The notes: generated by a model from the sequence alone, not told the origin. Positions 25,688-34,607 are shown, numbered from the stretch's first letter. The stretch: 39,486 nucleotides of DNA from Alphaproteobacteria bacterium (GCA_026126245.1 JAHCJT010000005.1:1-39486); one strand, 5' to 3'. Numbers and translations: made by a program.

Positions 25688-25702
25688 GAGGCTGTAAGCC
25701 TC
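25688..25702 (-). terminator. intrinsic terminator-like hairpin after aminotransferase gene
   Basis: On the minus strand GAGGCT-TAC-AGCCTC forms a perfect 6-bp stem followed directly by TTTGT. It lies 55 bp beyond the aminotransferase stop. The short stem makes it weak, but the following T-rich bases fit a rho-independent terminator. Confidence 0.45.
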
Positions 25703-25757
25703 CTGCACCGCTTCAGGCCCAGACTAGGCCGCGGCCCGAAGCGGTGGGGCCGACGCG

Positions 25758-26999
25758 CTACCGCGCCTTGGCCCGCTCGACGTTGGCGATGCGCGTCGGC
25801 ACGCCGAATTCCTTGCGACAGACTTCGGCGAGCGTCGCGACTCCGCTGCGGATGGTGTCCGGCGACGGATTGGCGAAGCACAGGCGCAGGCGGCACCTGC
25901 TGTATTGCTTGTCGGTCGACCACTCCGGCCCGGGATTGAGCGACACGCCGGCGGCCAGCGCCGCCTGCCCCAGCTTCACGGTGTCGACCTGGTCGGGCAG
26001 CTTGATCCACAGGAAGATGCCGCCATCGGGTTCCGAGAATTCGGCCGACGTGCCGAACTGTTCGGAGAGCGCTTCCATCAGCACGTCGAGCTTGACGCGC
26101 AGCGCCTTGGTCAGCGCCGGCACATGCGTCGCGAAGTGCGATTTGCAGAACTCGGCCAATACCATCTGCTCCAGCGCACCCGAACCGGCGTCCTGCTTGA
26201 TCGCCAGCATGCGCGACAGCAAGTCCCAACCGGCCACGATGTAGCCCACACGCAACGCCGGCGCGATCGACTTGGAGAACGAGCCGATATGGATGACGCC
26301 GTTGCCACCGGCCATGGCATACAGCGCCGGCGGACGTTCACCGCGCCACACCAGATCGGAATAGCACTCGTCTTCGAAGATCGGCACGTCATGCGCTTGC
26401 GCCAGCTTCAGCATCTCGGCACGCCGCGCCGCCCCCATGATGCTGCCGGTCGGATTCTGCACCGTCGGGATGGTGTAGATATACTTGGCGCGCACGCCTC
26501 GGCGCTTGAGATCGTCCAGCGCGGCCGCCAGGGCGTCCATGCGCATGCCTTCGCCATCGAGCGGAATGCCTACGGTCTTGACGCCCTGCCGCGTCAGGCG
26601 GGTGAGGGCGCCGCCGTAGGTTTCCTGCTCGATCAGCACGGTATCGCCGGGCGCCAGCAGGATGCCGTTCACCAGATCGATGCCCTGCAGCGACCCGGAC
26701 GTGATCAGGATCTCATCGGGGCTGCAAGTGATGCCGGCATGGCTCTTCAGCTTGCCGACAAGAAACTCGCGCAGTGGGCGGTAGCCCAGCGGTCCGCTGT
26801 TCAGACCGTAGGTCGCGAGCGTCGCGCCCTCGCGCCGCAGCACATTGGTCGCTGCCGCCACCAGCTCGTCAACCGGCACATGCTCGGCATCGTTGTGGCC
26901 ACCGATGAAATTGTACTTCGGGAAACCCGACCACTTGGCGGCCGCCGGCGGCAGATTGGGCGCCAGCAGCGGCGCGTAGTCGAACGATGCGGACGTCAT
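25758..26999 (-). CDS. PLP-dependent aminotransferase, class I/II (2-aminoadipate transaminase-like)
   Basis: A 413-residue fold-type I aminotransferase. The cofactor Lys is K243 in GSFSKSIAPALRVG, the conserved Asn is N182 in QNPTG, and FEDECYSDL (208-216) carries the pyridine-ring Asp and Tyr; a substrate-carboxylate Arg is in the C-terminal RCRLRLCF segment. The N-terminal layout (YGLNSGPLGYRPLREFL near 64-80) is that of the LysN/2-aminoadipate and MocR-like aminotransferases, which act on aromatic or branched amino acids. Start ATG 26999 follows GAGGAAA. It is downstream of the CinA gene by 126 bp on the same strand. The exact amino acid is uncertain. Confidence 0.92.
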   Translation of the reverse strand: MTSASFDYAPLLAPNLPPAAAKWSGFPKYNFIGGHNDAEHVPVDELVAAATNVLRREGATLATYGLNSGPLGYRPLREFLVGKLKSHAGITCSPDEILITSGSLQGIDLVNGILLAPGDTVLIEQETYGGALTRLTRQGVKTVGIPLDGEGMRMDALAAALDDLKRRGVRAKYIYTIPTVQNPTGSIMGAARRAEMLKLAQAHDVPIFEDECYSDLVWRGERPPALYAMAGGNGVIHIGSFSKSIAPALRVGYIVAGWDLLSRMLAIKQDAGSGALEQMVLAEFCKSHFATHVPALTKALRVKLDVLMEALSEQFGTSAEFSEPDGGIFLWIKLPDQVDTVKLGQAALAAGVSLNPGPEWSTDKQYSRCRLRLCFANPSPDTIRSGVATLAEVCRKEFGVPTRIANVERAKAR

Positions 27000-27125
27000 G
27001 GGTTTCCTCGCTATCCGGCGGCGTGCCGCCACCCCGATATTGTTGTCGCGTCGACCCTAGATTCCCCGCCCGTCGCGCGATGGCAACGCCGCATGGGACA
27101 TGCCAGACGTGCGCCGGCACGGCGC

Positions 27126-28409
27126 TCAACGGCGCTCGAAATCGACCTGCTCGTCGACCGGCAGCCCCAGCAGGTGGCGGCGCAGGCAATCCAGCGCCAT
27201 CTCGCTGGCACCCAGACGAATCCAGTCGCGGCCGCCGAACATGCGCGCCTGGCGCGACATCGGCGCGCCGCCATCGGCGATGCCGATACAGATCGTGCCG
27301 CCCAGCTCGATGCCGTCAGTGCCCTCGTCGACGGCGATCAGCACGGCCAGGGCATGGCTCGATCCGCTCTTCTCGCGCAACGCGGACGCCACGGCCGACG
27401 CACCGGCCGGCGATACGCCGCCGACCTCCGCACCGGGCGCCATGCCGATGCTGGCGCAGAGCTGGCCCAGGTCGCGCGCCACGACGCCGCGCCGAAACAG
27501 CCCGTCCGCGCTGTCGGCCGGCGTCAGCCGCGTGGCGATGGTGCCGCCGGTGAAGGTTTCCGCCAGCGCCAAGGTGCCGCCTTTGCGCCGTAGCGCCGCG
27601 AGTACCACGCTTTCGAGCGTCTGGTCGTCCTCGGCGACGATGAAATTGCCCAGCCGGCGGCGTACTTCGGCCTCGACCGGCTCCAGCTTGCGCGCCAGTT
27701 CAGCGGCGTCGACGCCGCGTGCCGCCAGCTTGGTCTCCAGCTCGGGATAGTGCGCCTGGAAACCAAGTTTGACCCCGCCGCCCGGCGCCAGCGCCTCGAT
27801 GCCGTCCAGCATCTGGTCGGCGCGCGATTCGCCGATGCCGAAGGAATGGAAGCGCTTGACCTTGCTAACACCCGGCACGCCGCCCAGCTTCAGCAGGCGC
27901 GGGATCACCTGCTCGTCGATCATGCGGCGCATCTCGCGCGGCACGCCGGGCGTGAAGAAGAAGCGGGCGTTGTCGATGGTGACGGCGAAGCCGCAGGCCG
28001 TACCGACGGGATTGTCGATGAACTCCGCGTTGGACGGCAGCATCGCCTGCTTGCGATTGTTGGGCGGCATCACCCGATTGCGGCGGCGATAGAATTCCTC
28101 CATGCGCGCCAGCCACGCCTCGTGGAGGACCAGTTCGACGCCGGCGGCCTGCGCTGCCATTTCCTGCGAGAGATCGTCCACCGTCGGCCCCAGCCCGCCA
28201 TTGACGATCACGGCGTCGGCGCGCACCGCCGCCTGCCGGAACGCTTCCAGCAGGCTCTCGCGGTCGTCACCCACGGTGGTGCCCCAGCAGACGTCGAGGC
28301 CGACCTCCACGAGTCGCCGGGCCATGTAGCCGTAGTTGGTGTTGATCGTCTTGCCGGTGAGGATCTCGTCGCCGGTGCACAGAATCTCGATGCGCATGGG
28401 ATACTTCAT
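27126..28409 (-). CDS. cinA: CinA-family protein with altered C-terminal amidase domain
   Basis: A 427-residue two-domain CinA homologue. The N-terminal MoCF-like domain has CTGDEILTG at 11-19 and NGGLGPTVDDLS at 70-81, the ADP-ribose pyrophosphatase-associated part. The C-terminal domain corresponds to the NMN amidohydrolase (PncC), but the motif AESCTGG reads AETFTGG at 283-289 and the following segment that usually holds a Tyr-Ser-Asn and a Lys reads GVVARDLGQL. The conserved Ser and Lys are therefore absent, which suggests loss or change of deamidase activity. ATG 28409 has GGGAGGAA immediately upstream; Met5 is an alternative. Role in NAD by-product recycling is known for the family, not shown here. 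Confidence 0.9.
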   Translation of the reverse strand: MKYPMRIEILCTGDEILTGKTINTNYGYMARRLVEVGLDVCWGTTVGDDRESLLEAFRQAAVRADAVIVNGGLGPTVDDLSQEMAAQAAGVELVLHEAWLARMEEFYRRRNRVMPPNNRKQAMLPSNAEFIDNPVGTACGFAVTIDNARFFFTPGVPREMRRMIDEQVIPRLLKLGGVPGVSKVKRFHSFGIGESRADQMLDGIEALAPGGGVKLGFQAHYPELETKLAARGVDAAELARKLEPVEAEVRRRLGNFIVAEDDQTLESVVLAALRRKGGTLALAETFTGGTIATRLTPADSADGLFRRGVVARDLGQLCASIGMAPGAEVGGVSPAGASAVASALREKSGSSHALAVLIAVDEGTDGIELGGTICIGIADGGAPMSRQARMFGGRDWIRLGASEMALDCLRRHLLGLPVDEQVDFERR

Positions 28410-28413
28410 GGTT

Positions 28414-28561
28414 CCTCCCCACGCGACGCGTGGGGAGGCGCCCCGAAGGGGCGGAGGGGAGCCAGGGTGGTCTTTGTAACGCGGGTTGTGCCTCCGTGGC
28501 AGGTACCACGTCGGCTCCCCCTTCGGCCTTCGGCCGCCTCCCCCAACTTGGTTGGGGGAGG
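28414..28561. repeat. composite palindromic intergenic element
   Basis: Nearly the whole 157-bp gap between the CinA and GST genes is made of inverted repeats. CCTCCCCACGCG (28414-28425) pairs with 28427-28438; CGCCCC-GAA-GGGGCG spans 28439-28453; GGGGAGCC (28456-28463) pairs with GGCTCCCC (28513-28520); CCTCCCCCAAC (28537-28547) pairs with 28551-28561 around TTG. All these stems are perfect. This layout is typical of dispersed REP/MITE-like elements of high-GC bacteria. It may also stop or stabilise transcripts between the two leftward genes. Confidence 0.75.
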
Positions 28562-28566
28562 GACCA

Positions 28567-29292
28567 CTACGCCGCCTTCACCGGCCGGGCGCGCTGGTTG
28601 TAGAGCATCTTGCGGATCCGCTCCTGCTCTTCCGGCGGCAGCTTGGTGACGTCGGACGACAGGTCGCTGCCGACCGCCATGCCCTTCTGCACCGCCGGCC
28701 GGGCGCCGATCTCCTCGAACCAGCGCTTGAAATACTTGAACTCCTCGATGTCTTGGCCCTGGAATTTCCAGTTGATGGTCCAGGGATAGGCGATCATGTC
28801 GGCGATGGTGTACTCGTCGCCAGCAAGGTAGCGGCGGTCGTACAGGCGGTTGTTGAGCACGCCGTAGAGCCGGTTGGCCTCATCGGTGAACCGGTTGATG
28901 GCGTAGGTCTGGTCGCCGGCCCGGTCGCCCAGGCGGCGGAAGTGGCCGCATTCGCCCAGCTTCGGGCCCTGGTTCGCCATCTGCCAGATCACCCACTGCG
29001 TGACCTCGTACTTGCCGCGCAGGTCCTGCGGCCAGAAGCGGCCGGCCTTCTCGGCGATGTACATCATGATGGCGCCGGACTCGAACACGCTGAGCGGCCC
29101 GCCGCCGTCGGCCGGCTTGTGGTCGACCATCACCGGCATGCGATGGTTGGGGTTCATCCGCAGGAATTCGTCGGTGAACTGGTCGCCGCGCGAGATGTTC
29201 ACGGGGATGATCTTGTACTCCATCCCGCATTCCTCGAGCAGGATGGTGACTTTCTTGCCGTTGGGCGTCGGCCAGTAGAAAAGGTCGATCAT
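28567..29292 (-). CDS. glutathione S-transferase, YfcG/YghU-like
   Basis: A 241-residue GST. The N-terminal thioredoxin-like domain starts IDLFYWPTPNGKKVTILLE (2-20) with the TPNG motif (9-12), the glutathione-contacting loop of YfcG-type disulfide-bond reductases. RMPVMVD (about 51-57, with the cis-Pro) and VFESGAIMMYIAE (about 70-82, with the Glu-Ser that binds the gamma-Glu) follow, then an all-helical domain with the N-capping YTIADMIAYPW. The C-terminal 30 residues are a charged extension. ATG 29292 is chosen because the fold begins there, although the frame is open further upstream. It probably acts in redox or detoxification; substrate unknown. Confidence 0.93.
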   Translation of the reverse strand: MIDLFYWPTPNGKKVTILLEECGMEYKIIPVNISRGDQFTDEFLRMNPNHRMPVMVDHKPADGGGPLSVFESGAIMMYIAEKAGRFWPQDLRGKYEVTQWVIWQMANQGPKLGECGHFRRLGDRAGDQTYAINRFTDEANRLYGVLNNRLYDRRYLAGDEYTIADMIAYPWTINWKFQGQDIEEFKYFKRWFEEIGARPAVQKGMAVGSDLSSDVTKLPPEEQERIRKMLYNQRARPVKAA

Positions 29293-29560
29293 TCTGGCGT
29301 TCCTTCGATCGGATGCTGCGCGAAGGCGGCAGCTTATCCCACTGCGCCAGCCCCACAAGGACCGGTTGCCACCACGACGCCGATTCCCCCTGTCGCCGGG
29401 AGGGACTCGTTCGGTTCCGTCGTCCTGGCGCGTCCGGGCGGCGGCGGGCCACGCCGGCGACCGCCGGTTTCCCGCGCCCCGGTGCGCAATCTCGGGATGG
29501 CGCAAGACGTGGCGACGGGTCAAACTCCCGACGTCATGCGGCAGTCAGGGGAGACGTGTG

Positions 29561-30601
29561 ATGCGACAGGTACAGTGTGCAGGCCAGCCGCGCCGGGTGG
29601 GGCGGCGGTACATCGCGGTGGCTCTCGCCTTGCCTCTCGCCGCCCTCGTCGGATCGACAACCCGCGCCGCAGACATCATGCCGGCGGTTGTCTATTCCAT
29701 CGGCGAGAAATTCGACGGCTCGTTTAACGAGGCTGCGTTCCGCGGCGCCGAACGATTCAAGACCGAGACCAAGATCAACTACCGCGACTTTGTGGTCAGC
29801 AACGAGACGCAATTCGAGCAGGCGCACCGCCGCTTCGCGCAGGGCGGCAACGACCCCATCGTGGGCGTCGGCTTCCTGCAGACCTCGGCCGTCACCACGG
29901 TGGCCAAGCAGTTTCCCAAGGTGCGCTTCACCGTGATCGACACCGTGGTCGATCTGCCCAATGTGCGCTCGGTGCTGTTCAAGGAGCACGAGGGGTCGTT
30001 CCTGGTGGGCGTCGCGGCCGCGCTGGTCTCCAAGACCGGCAAGGTCGGTTTCGTCGGCGGCATGGACATCCCGCTGATCCGCAAGTTCGTCTGCGGCTAC
30101 GAGCAGGGCGTGCGCTGGGCCAAGCCGGGCGCGACGGTGATCCAGAACATGACCGGCAACACGCCGGCGGCCTGGACAGACCCGGGCCGCGGCGCGGAGC
30201 TGGCCAAGGGCCAGTTCGAGCGTGGCGTCGACGTGGTCTACGCCGCCGCCGGTACCACCGGGCTGGGTGTCCTGCAGGCCGCCAAGGACGCCGGCAAGCT
30301 CAGCATCGGCGTCGATTCGAACCAGAACCACCTGCATCCCGGTTCGGTACTGACCTCGATGGTCAAGCGCGTCGACCTCGCGGTCTACGACACGTTCACC
30401 GCCGCCAGGGCGGGAACCTGGCAGCCCGGCGTCAACGTGCTGGGCCTGAAGGAAGGCGGTGTCGACTGGGCGCTGGACAAGAACAACGCCACGCTGATCA
30501 CGCCCGAGATCAAGGCCAAGGTCGAGCAGGCCAAGGCCGACATCATCAGCGGCAAGATCAAGGTGCACGACTACATGAGCAACAACGCCTGCCCGCAGTA
30601 G
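29561..30601 (+). CDS. BMP-family ABC transporter receptor (nucleoside-type), copy 1
   Basis: A 346-residue periplasmic receptor of the basic membrane protein/Med family. The leader has Arg-rich N-region then VALALPLAALVGSTTRA, cut before ADIMPAVV near residue 37. Family features include FDGSFNEAAFRG, FKEHEGSFLVGV, KVGFVGGMDIPLI and GVDSNQNHLHPG. These receptors bind nucleosides or related purines in several characterised systems. The start ATG 29561 follows GGGGAGA; the frame opens earlier without a leader. It is the first gene of a transport operon and is closely similar along its whole length to the next gene, a tandem duplicate. The C-terminal SNNACPQ tail carries a Cys not seen elsewhere in the mature chain apart from CGYEQG. 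Confidence 0.92.
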   Translation: MRQVQCAGQPRRVGRRYIAVALALPLAALVGSTTRAADIMPAVVYSIGEKFDGSFNEAAFRGAERFKTETKINYRDFVVSNETQFEQAHRRFAQGGNDPIVGVGFLQTSAVTTVAKQFPKVRFTVIDTVVDLPNVRSVLFKEHEGSFLVGVAAALVSKTGKVGFVGGMDIPLIRKFVCGYEQGVRWAKPGATVIQNMTGNTPAAWTDPGRGAELAKGQFERGVDVVYAAAGTTGLGVLQAAKDAGKLSIGVDSNQNHLHPGSVLTSMVKRVDLAVYDTFTAARAGTWQPGVNVLGLKEGGVDWALDKNNATLITPEIKAKVEQAKADIISGKIKVHDYMSNNACPQ

Positions 30602-30672
30602 GCGCTCGGGTCGCCGACCATCCGGCGCCCGGTCGACCGCAAGCGCGAGCATTTCCGCAGGGGGAGGATACG

Positions 30673-31674
30673 ATGAGAACGCTGGCCACACGGGCGCTCT
30701 GGGCACTTGCCATCGTCTGCCTCGCGGGGGTGGCGCGGGCCGCCGACATCAAGCCGGCCGTGGTCTTCGACATGGGCGGCAAGTTCGACAAGTCGTTCAA
30801 CGAGGGAGTCGCCAACGGCGTCGAGCGGTTCAAGGCGGAAACCAAGCTGCCGGTCGCCGAATTCGAGGTCACCAACGAGACCCAGTTCGAGCAGGCGCAT
30901 CGACGCTTCGCGCAGCGGGGCCAGGATCCGATCCTCGGCGTCGGCTTCACGCAGGCCAATGCCATCGAGAAGATCGCCAAGGAATTCCCCAAGATCCGCT
31001 TCACGATCATCGACGGCGTGGTGAAGCTGCCCAACGTGCAGTCCGTGCTGTTCAAGGAGCACGAGGGATCGTTCCTGGTCGGCGTGCTGGCGGCGCTGGC
31101 GTCCAAGACCGGCAAGGTCGGCTTCGTCGGCGGCATGGACATCCCGCTGATCCGCCGCTTCGCCTGTGGCTATGAGCAGGGCATCAAATACGCCAATCCC
31201 AATGCCGAGCTGCTGCAGAACATGACCGGCACCACGCCGGCGGCATGGAACGATCCGGCGCGTGGCGGCGAACTGGCGAAGGGCCAGTTCGAGCGCGGCG
31301 CCGATGTGATCTATGCCGCCGCCGGCGGTACCGGGATCGGCGTCTACCAGGCGGCCAAGGATCGCGGCAAGCTGGCGATCGGCGTCGATTCCAACCAGAA
31401 CCATCTGCATCCCGGCACCATGCTGACCTCGATGGTCAAGCGCGTCGACATGGTCGCCTACGACACGTTCAAGCTGGCGATGGGCGGCACCTGGGAGCCG
31501 GGCGTGACGGTGCTCGGACTGAAGGACGGCGGCGTCGACTGGGCACTGGACCAGTACAACGCCAAGCTCGTCACGCCGGAGATGAAGGCCAAGGTCGAAC
31601 AAGCCAAGGCCGACATCATCAGTGGCAAGATCAAGGTGCACGACTACATGAGCAGCAACAGCTGCACCTATTGA
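30673..31674 (+). CDS. BMP-family ABC transporter receptor (nucleoside-type), copy 2
   Basis: A 333-residue paralogue of the preceding receptor. The leader (LWALAIVCLAGVARA) is cut before ADIKPAVV near residue 24. The two mature proteins align without notable gaps and share long identical blocks, including NETQFEQAHRRFAQ, VLFKEHEGSFLVGV and the last 20-odd residues before a diverged tail. Differences cluster around residues facing the likely pocket entrance (GVGFTQAN versus GVGFLQTS), so ligand preference may differ. GGGGGAGGA precedes ATG 30673. It lies 71 bp after copy 1 and 64 bp before the ATPase gene, so both receptors probably serve one transporter. Confidence 0.93.
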   Translation: MRTLATRALWALAIVCLAGVARAADIKPAVVFDMGGKFDKSFNEGVANGVERFKAETKLPVAEFEVTNETQFEQAHRRFAQRGQDPILGVGFTQANAIEKIAKEFPKIRFTIIDGVVKLPNVQSVLFKEHEGSFLVGVLAALASKTGKVGFVGGMDIPLIRRFACGYEQGIKYANPNAELLQNMTGTTPAAWNDPARGGELAKGQFERGADVIYAAAGGTGIGVYQAAKDRGKLAIGVDSNQNHLHPGTMLTSMVKRVDMVAYDTFKLAMGGTWEPGVTVLGLKDGGVDWALDQYNAKLVTPEMKAKVEQAKADIISGKIKVHDYMSSNSCTY

Positions 31675-31738
31675 GCATGATGCGTTGCACGGACGCACAG
31701 CGGGTGACCTTGCCCCGCGGGGGGAAGCTAAGAGATTC

Positions 31739-33313
31739 ATGAGCACCCCCGCACCGCCTGCCGTCGAACTGCGCGCGATCGACAAGTCGTTCGGACCGGT
31801 GCATGCCAATCGCAGCGTCTCGCTGTCGATCGCGCGCGGCTCGATCACCGGCATCATTGGCGAGAACGGCGCCGGAAAGTCGACGCTGATGAGCATCTTG
31901 TACGGCCTCTACGAGGCCGACAGCGGCGAGATCCTGATCGACGGCCAGGCCGTGCGCATCCGCAGCCCGCGCGACGCCATCGCCCACGGCATCGGCATGG
32001 TGCACCAGCATTTCATGCTGATCGACACCTTCACCGTGCTGGAGAACATGGTGCTTGGCGCCGAGACCGGCCCGGTGCTGCGGCCGAGCCTGGAGTCGGC
32101 ACGCCGTGAACTGGAGAGGCTGGGCAACGACTACGGCTTGCGCGTCGATCCCGATGCCATGGTCGGCGACCTGCCGGTCAGCGAGCAGCAACGCGTCGAG
32201 ATCCTCAAGGTGCTCTATCGCGGCGCCCGCATCCTGATCCTCGACGAGCCCTCGGCAGTGCTGACGCCGCAGGAGACGGAACAGCTGTTCCGCATCCTGC
32301 AGGCGCTGCGCGACCGCGGCGCGACGGTGGTGCTGATCACCCACAAGCTGCGCGAAATCATGGCCGTCACCGACGCGGTGTTCGTCATGCGCCACGGCGA
32401 GGTGGTGGCCGAACGCCGCACGGCCGACACCAGCAGCGAAGAGCTGGCCGAGTTGATGGTCGGCCGCAAGGTGCGGCTGGAGCTCGACAAGACCCCGCCG
32501 CACGCCGGTGCGCCGGCGCTGGTTGCGCATGGCCTGGGTCTGCGCGACAGCCGCGGCATCGCCGTGCTGGACGGCATCGATCTTACGTTACGTGCCGGCG
32601 AGATCGTCGGCATCGCCGGTGTCTCGGGCAACGGCCAGAGCGAGCTGCTGGAGGTGCTCGCCGGGATCCGCCCGCCCACGGTCGGCCGCCTCACAATCGG
32701 CGCGCGCACGATCGATGCGGCTCATCCCGCCGGCCCCGCCGAAATGCGCGCGCTTGGTGTTGCGCACGTGCCGGAGGACCGCCACCGCTACGGACTGGTG
32801 GCGCCGTTCGAGGCCGCCGAGAGCGCCCTGCTGGGCTATCACGACAAGGCACCGTTCAGCAGCCACGGCCTGATGCATCATCGCGCCATGGTCGACCACT
32901 GCGCCGCGCTGATGGAGCGCTTCGACGTACGCCCGCGCCGGCCGGAGCTGCGGTCGGCGAATTTCTCCGGCGGCAACCAGCAGAAGCTGATCCTGGCCCG
33001 CGAGATCGCGGCACAGCCGCGCATCCTGCTGGTCGGCCAGCCGACGCGCGGCGTTGATATCGGCGCCATCGAGTTCATCCACCGCCAACTGCTGGCGGCA
33101 CGCGACGCCGGGTGCGCCATCCTCGTGGTCTCGGTCGAACTTGATGAAGTGATGGCGCTGTCCGACCGCATCCTCGTGATGTATGGCGGCCGCATCGTCG
33201 GTGAGGTCGCGGGCGAGACCGCCGACGAGCGCACCTTGGGCCTCATGATGGCCAATGTCTGGACGCCGCCAGAGGCACCCGAGCGACAAAGCACGGCGGT
33301 GACCGCTCCATGA
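31739..33313 (+). CDS. ABC transporter ATPase, two nucleotide-binding domains (nucleoside/sugar type)
   Basis: A 524-residue protein with tandem ATPase domains, like RbsA and the ATPases of BMP-linked nucleoside importers. Domain 1 has Walker A GENGAGKST near 42-50, signature LPVSEQQRVEI, Walker B ILILDEPSAVL and the switch HKLRE. Domain 2 has a Walker A-like loop GVSGNGQSE in which Lys is Gln, signature FSGGNQQK, and ILLVGQPTRGVD; this degenerate second site is normal for the family. Start ATG 31739 was chosen because it precedes the first beta strand; the frame runs upstream to 31685. The stop overlaps the permease ATG by 4 bp. It energises uptake for the receptors encoded just before it. 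Confidence 0.94.
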   Translation: MSTPAPPAVELRAIDKSFGPVHANRSVSLSIARGSITGIIGENGAGKSTLMSILYGLYEADSGEILIDGQAVRIRSPRDAIAHGIGMVHQHFMLIDTFTVLENMVLGAETGPVLRPSLESARRELERLGNDYGLRVDPDAMVGDLPVSEQQRVEILKVLYRGARILILDEPSAVLTPQETEQLFRILQALRDRGATVVLITHKLREIMAVTDAVFVMRHGEVVAERRTADTSSEELAELMVGRKVRLELDKTPPHAGAPALVAHGLGLRDSRGIAVLDGIDLTLRAGEIVGIAGVSGNGQSELLEVLAGIRPPTVGRLTIGARTIDAAHPAGPAEMRALGVAHVPEDRHRYGLVAPFEAAESALLGYHDKAPFSSHGLMHHRAMVDHCAALMERFDVRPRRPELRSANFSGGNQQKLILAREIAAQPRILLVGQPTRGVDIGAIEFIHRQLLAARDAGCAILVVSVELDEVMALSDRILVMYGGRIVGEVAGETADERTLGLMMANVWTPPEAPERQSTAVTAP

Positions 33314-34449
33314 GCGGCGGACGCCAGCCGCTGCCGGCCTGGGTCGATATCGGGCTGATCCCGATCGTTAACGTGCTGCTGGCCTTCGTCGTGGTCGGGC
33401 TGATCGTGCTGTCGATCGGGGTCAACCCCTTCACCGCCGTGCGCATCATGATCGGCGGCTCGGTCGGCTATCCCGAGGCGATCGGCTACACGCTCTACTA
33501 CACGACCAACTTCATTTTCACCGGCCTGGCCGTGGCGGTCGCCTTTCATGCCGGCCTGTTCAACATCGGCGGCGAAGGTCAGGCCTATATCGGCGGCCTG
33601 GGCGTCGGCCTGGTGCTGCTGGCGCTGGATGCCGTCCTGCCACCGCTCCTGCTGGTGCCCCTGGCGGTGCTGGCCGCCGCCGCCTTCGGCGCCGCCTGGG
33701 CGGCGGTGCCGGCCTACCTGCAGGCGTGGCGCGGCAGCCACATCGTCATCACCACCATCATGTTCAACTTCATCGCCGCGGCGGTGATGGTCTACCTGAT
33801 GGTGAATGTGCTGATCGCGCCCGGTTCGATGTCGCCCGAGAGCCGCGAGTTCGCCGCGCCAGGTCACCTGCCCTTCGCCCATGAGCTGCTGGCCGGTATC
33901 GGCATCACCATGGGCCAGTCGCCGCTCAACCTGACGATCGTGCTCGCCGCCATCTGCTGCGCGCTGGTCTGGCTTTTTCTGTGGCACACGCCGTGGGGCT
34001 ACGCGCTGCGCACCATGGGCCACAACCCCAACGCCGCGATCTATGCCGGCATCGACATCCGCCGCATGACCCTGCTGGCGATGGGTCTCTCGGGCGCGCT
34101 GGCGGGTTTCGTCGGCGTCAACGAGATCATGGGCGTGCATCATCGCCTGCTGCTGAACTTCACCGCCGGCTACGGCTTCGCCGGCATCGCCGTGGCGCTG
34201 ATGGGCCGCAACCATCCAATCGGCATCGTTCTGGCCAGCCTGCTGTTCGGCATCCTGCAGCAGGGTGGCGCCGAACTGGCGTTCGACATCCCGGCCATCA
34301 CCCGCGAGATGGTCGTGGTGATCCAGGGCCTGATCATCCTGTTCTGCGGCGCGCTGGCCAATGTCACCAAGCCGGCGCTGGAGGCGCTATTCCAGTGGCT
34401 GCACACGCGAAGCGACAACGCCCCGGCAGCCGATGCGGCGGAGGCGTAG
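33310..34449 (+). CDS. ABC transporter permease (BPD_transp_2 family), subunit 1
   Basis: A 379-residue integral membrane protein with about eight to ten hydrophobic segments, the first around residues 13-37. The family motif FNIGGEGQ lies near 80-87 and the coupling-helix region with GxNPxAAxYAGI (MGHNPNAAIYAGID) near 237-250. These are typical of nucleoside/sugar permeases paired with BMP receptors (YufP type). It overlaps the ATPase gene by 4 bp (ATGA). The next permease would usually follow immediately, but here a 158-bp gap filled with a palindromic repeat intervenes. The C-terminal tail after the last helix is polar and Ala-rich. Confidence 0.94.
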   Translation: MSGGRQPLPAWVDIGLIPIVNVLLAFVVVGLIVLSIGVNPFTAVRIMIGGSVGYPEAIGYTLYYTTNFIFTGLAVAVAFHAGLFNIGGEGQAYIGGLGVGLVLLALDAVLPPLLLVPLAVLAAAAFGAAWAAVPAYLQAWRGSHIVITTIMFNFIAAAVMVYLMVNVLIAPGSMSPESREFAAPGHLPFAHELLAGIGITMGQSPLNLTIVLAAICCALVWLFLWHTPWGYALRTMGHNPNAAIYAGIDIRRMTLLAMGLSGALAGFVGVNEIMGVHHRLLLNFTAGYGFAGIAVALMGRNHPIGIVLASLLFGILQQGGAELAFDIPAITREMVVVIQGLIILFCGALANVTKPALEALFQWLHTRSDNAPAADAAEA

Positions 34450-34460
34450 GCGCATGAAGA

Positions 34461-34579
34461 CCAACCACAGAGACACAGAGGCGCAGAGACAAGAGCAGCG
34501 AAAGAAGACGCTGCGCGCCTGCGGCACGCGGAGAGTTCTCCTCTGTGTGACTTCTGCGTCTCTGTGCCTCTGTGGTTGG
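34461..34579. repeat. palindromic interspersed repeat between permease genes
   Basis: Two 27-bp arms, 34461-34487 and 34553-34579, are inverted copies matching at 25 of 27 positions. Each arm begins or ends with CCAACCACAGAG and is itself built from 8-bp units (CACAGAGA, CACAGAGG, CGCAGAGA). The inner 65 bp hold further short complementary segments. This CCACAGAG-type palindrome resembles dispersed intergenic repeats known from several bacterial groups. It fills most of a 158-bp gap in an otherwise tightly packed operon, so it looks inserted, and its hairpin could reduce read-through into the second permease. Confidence 0.8.
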
Positions 34580-34607
34580 ACTTCTCTTCATCAGGACACA
34601 CGCTGAG

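Noticed and set aside
32600-32660. Second Walker A of the ABC ATPase lacks its Lys
   Set aside because: This degenerate form is normal for two-domain nucleoside/sugar ATPases and is not a sign of inactivation.
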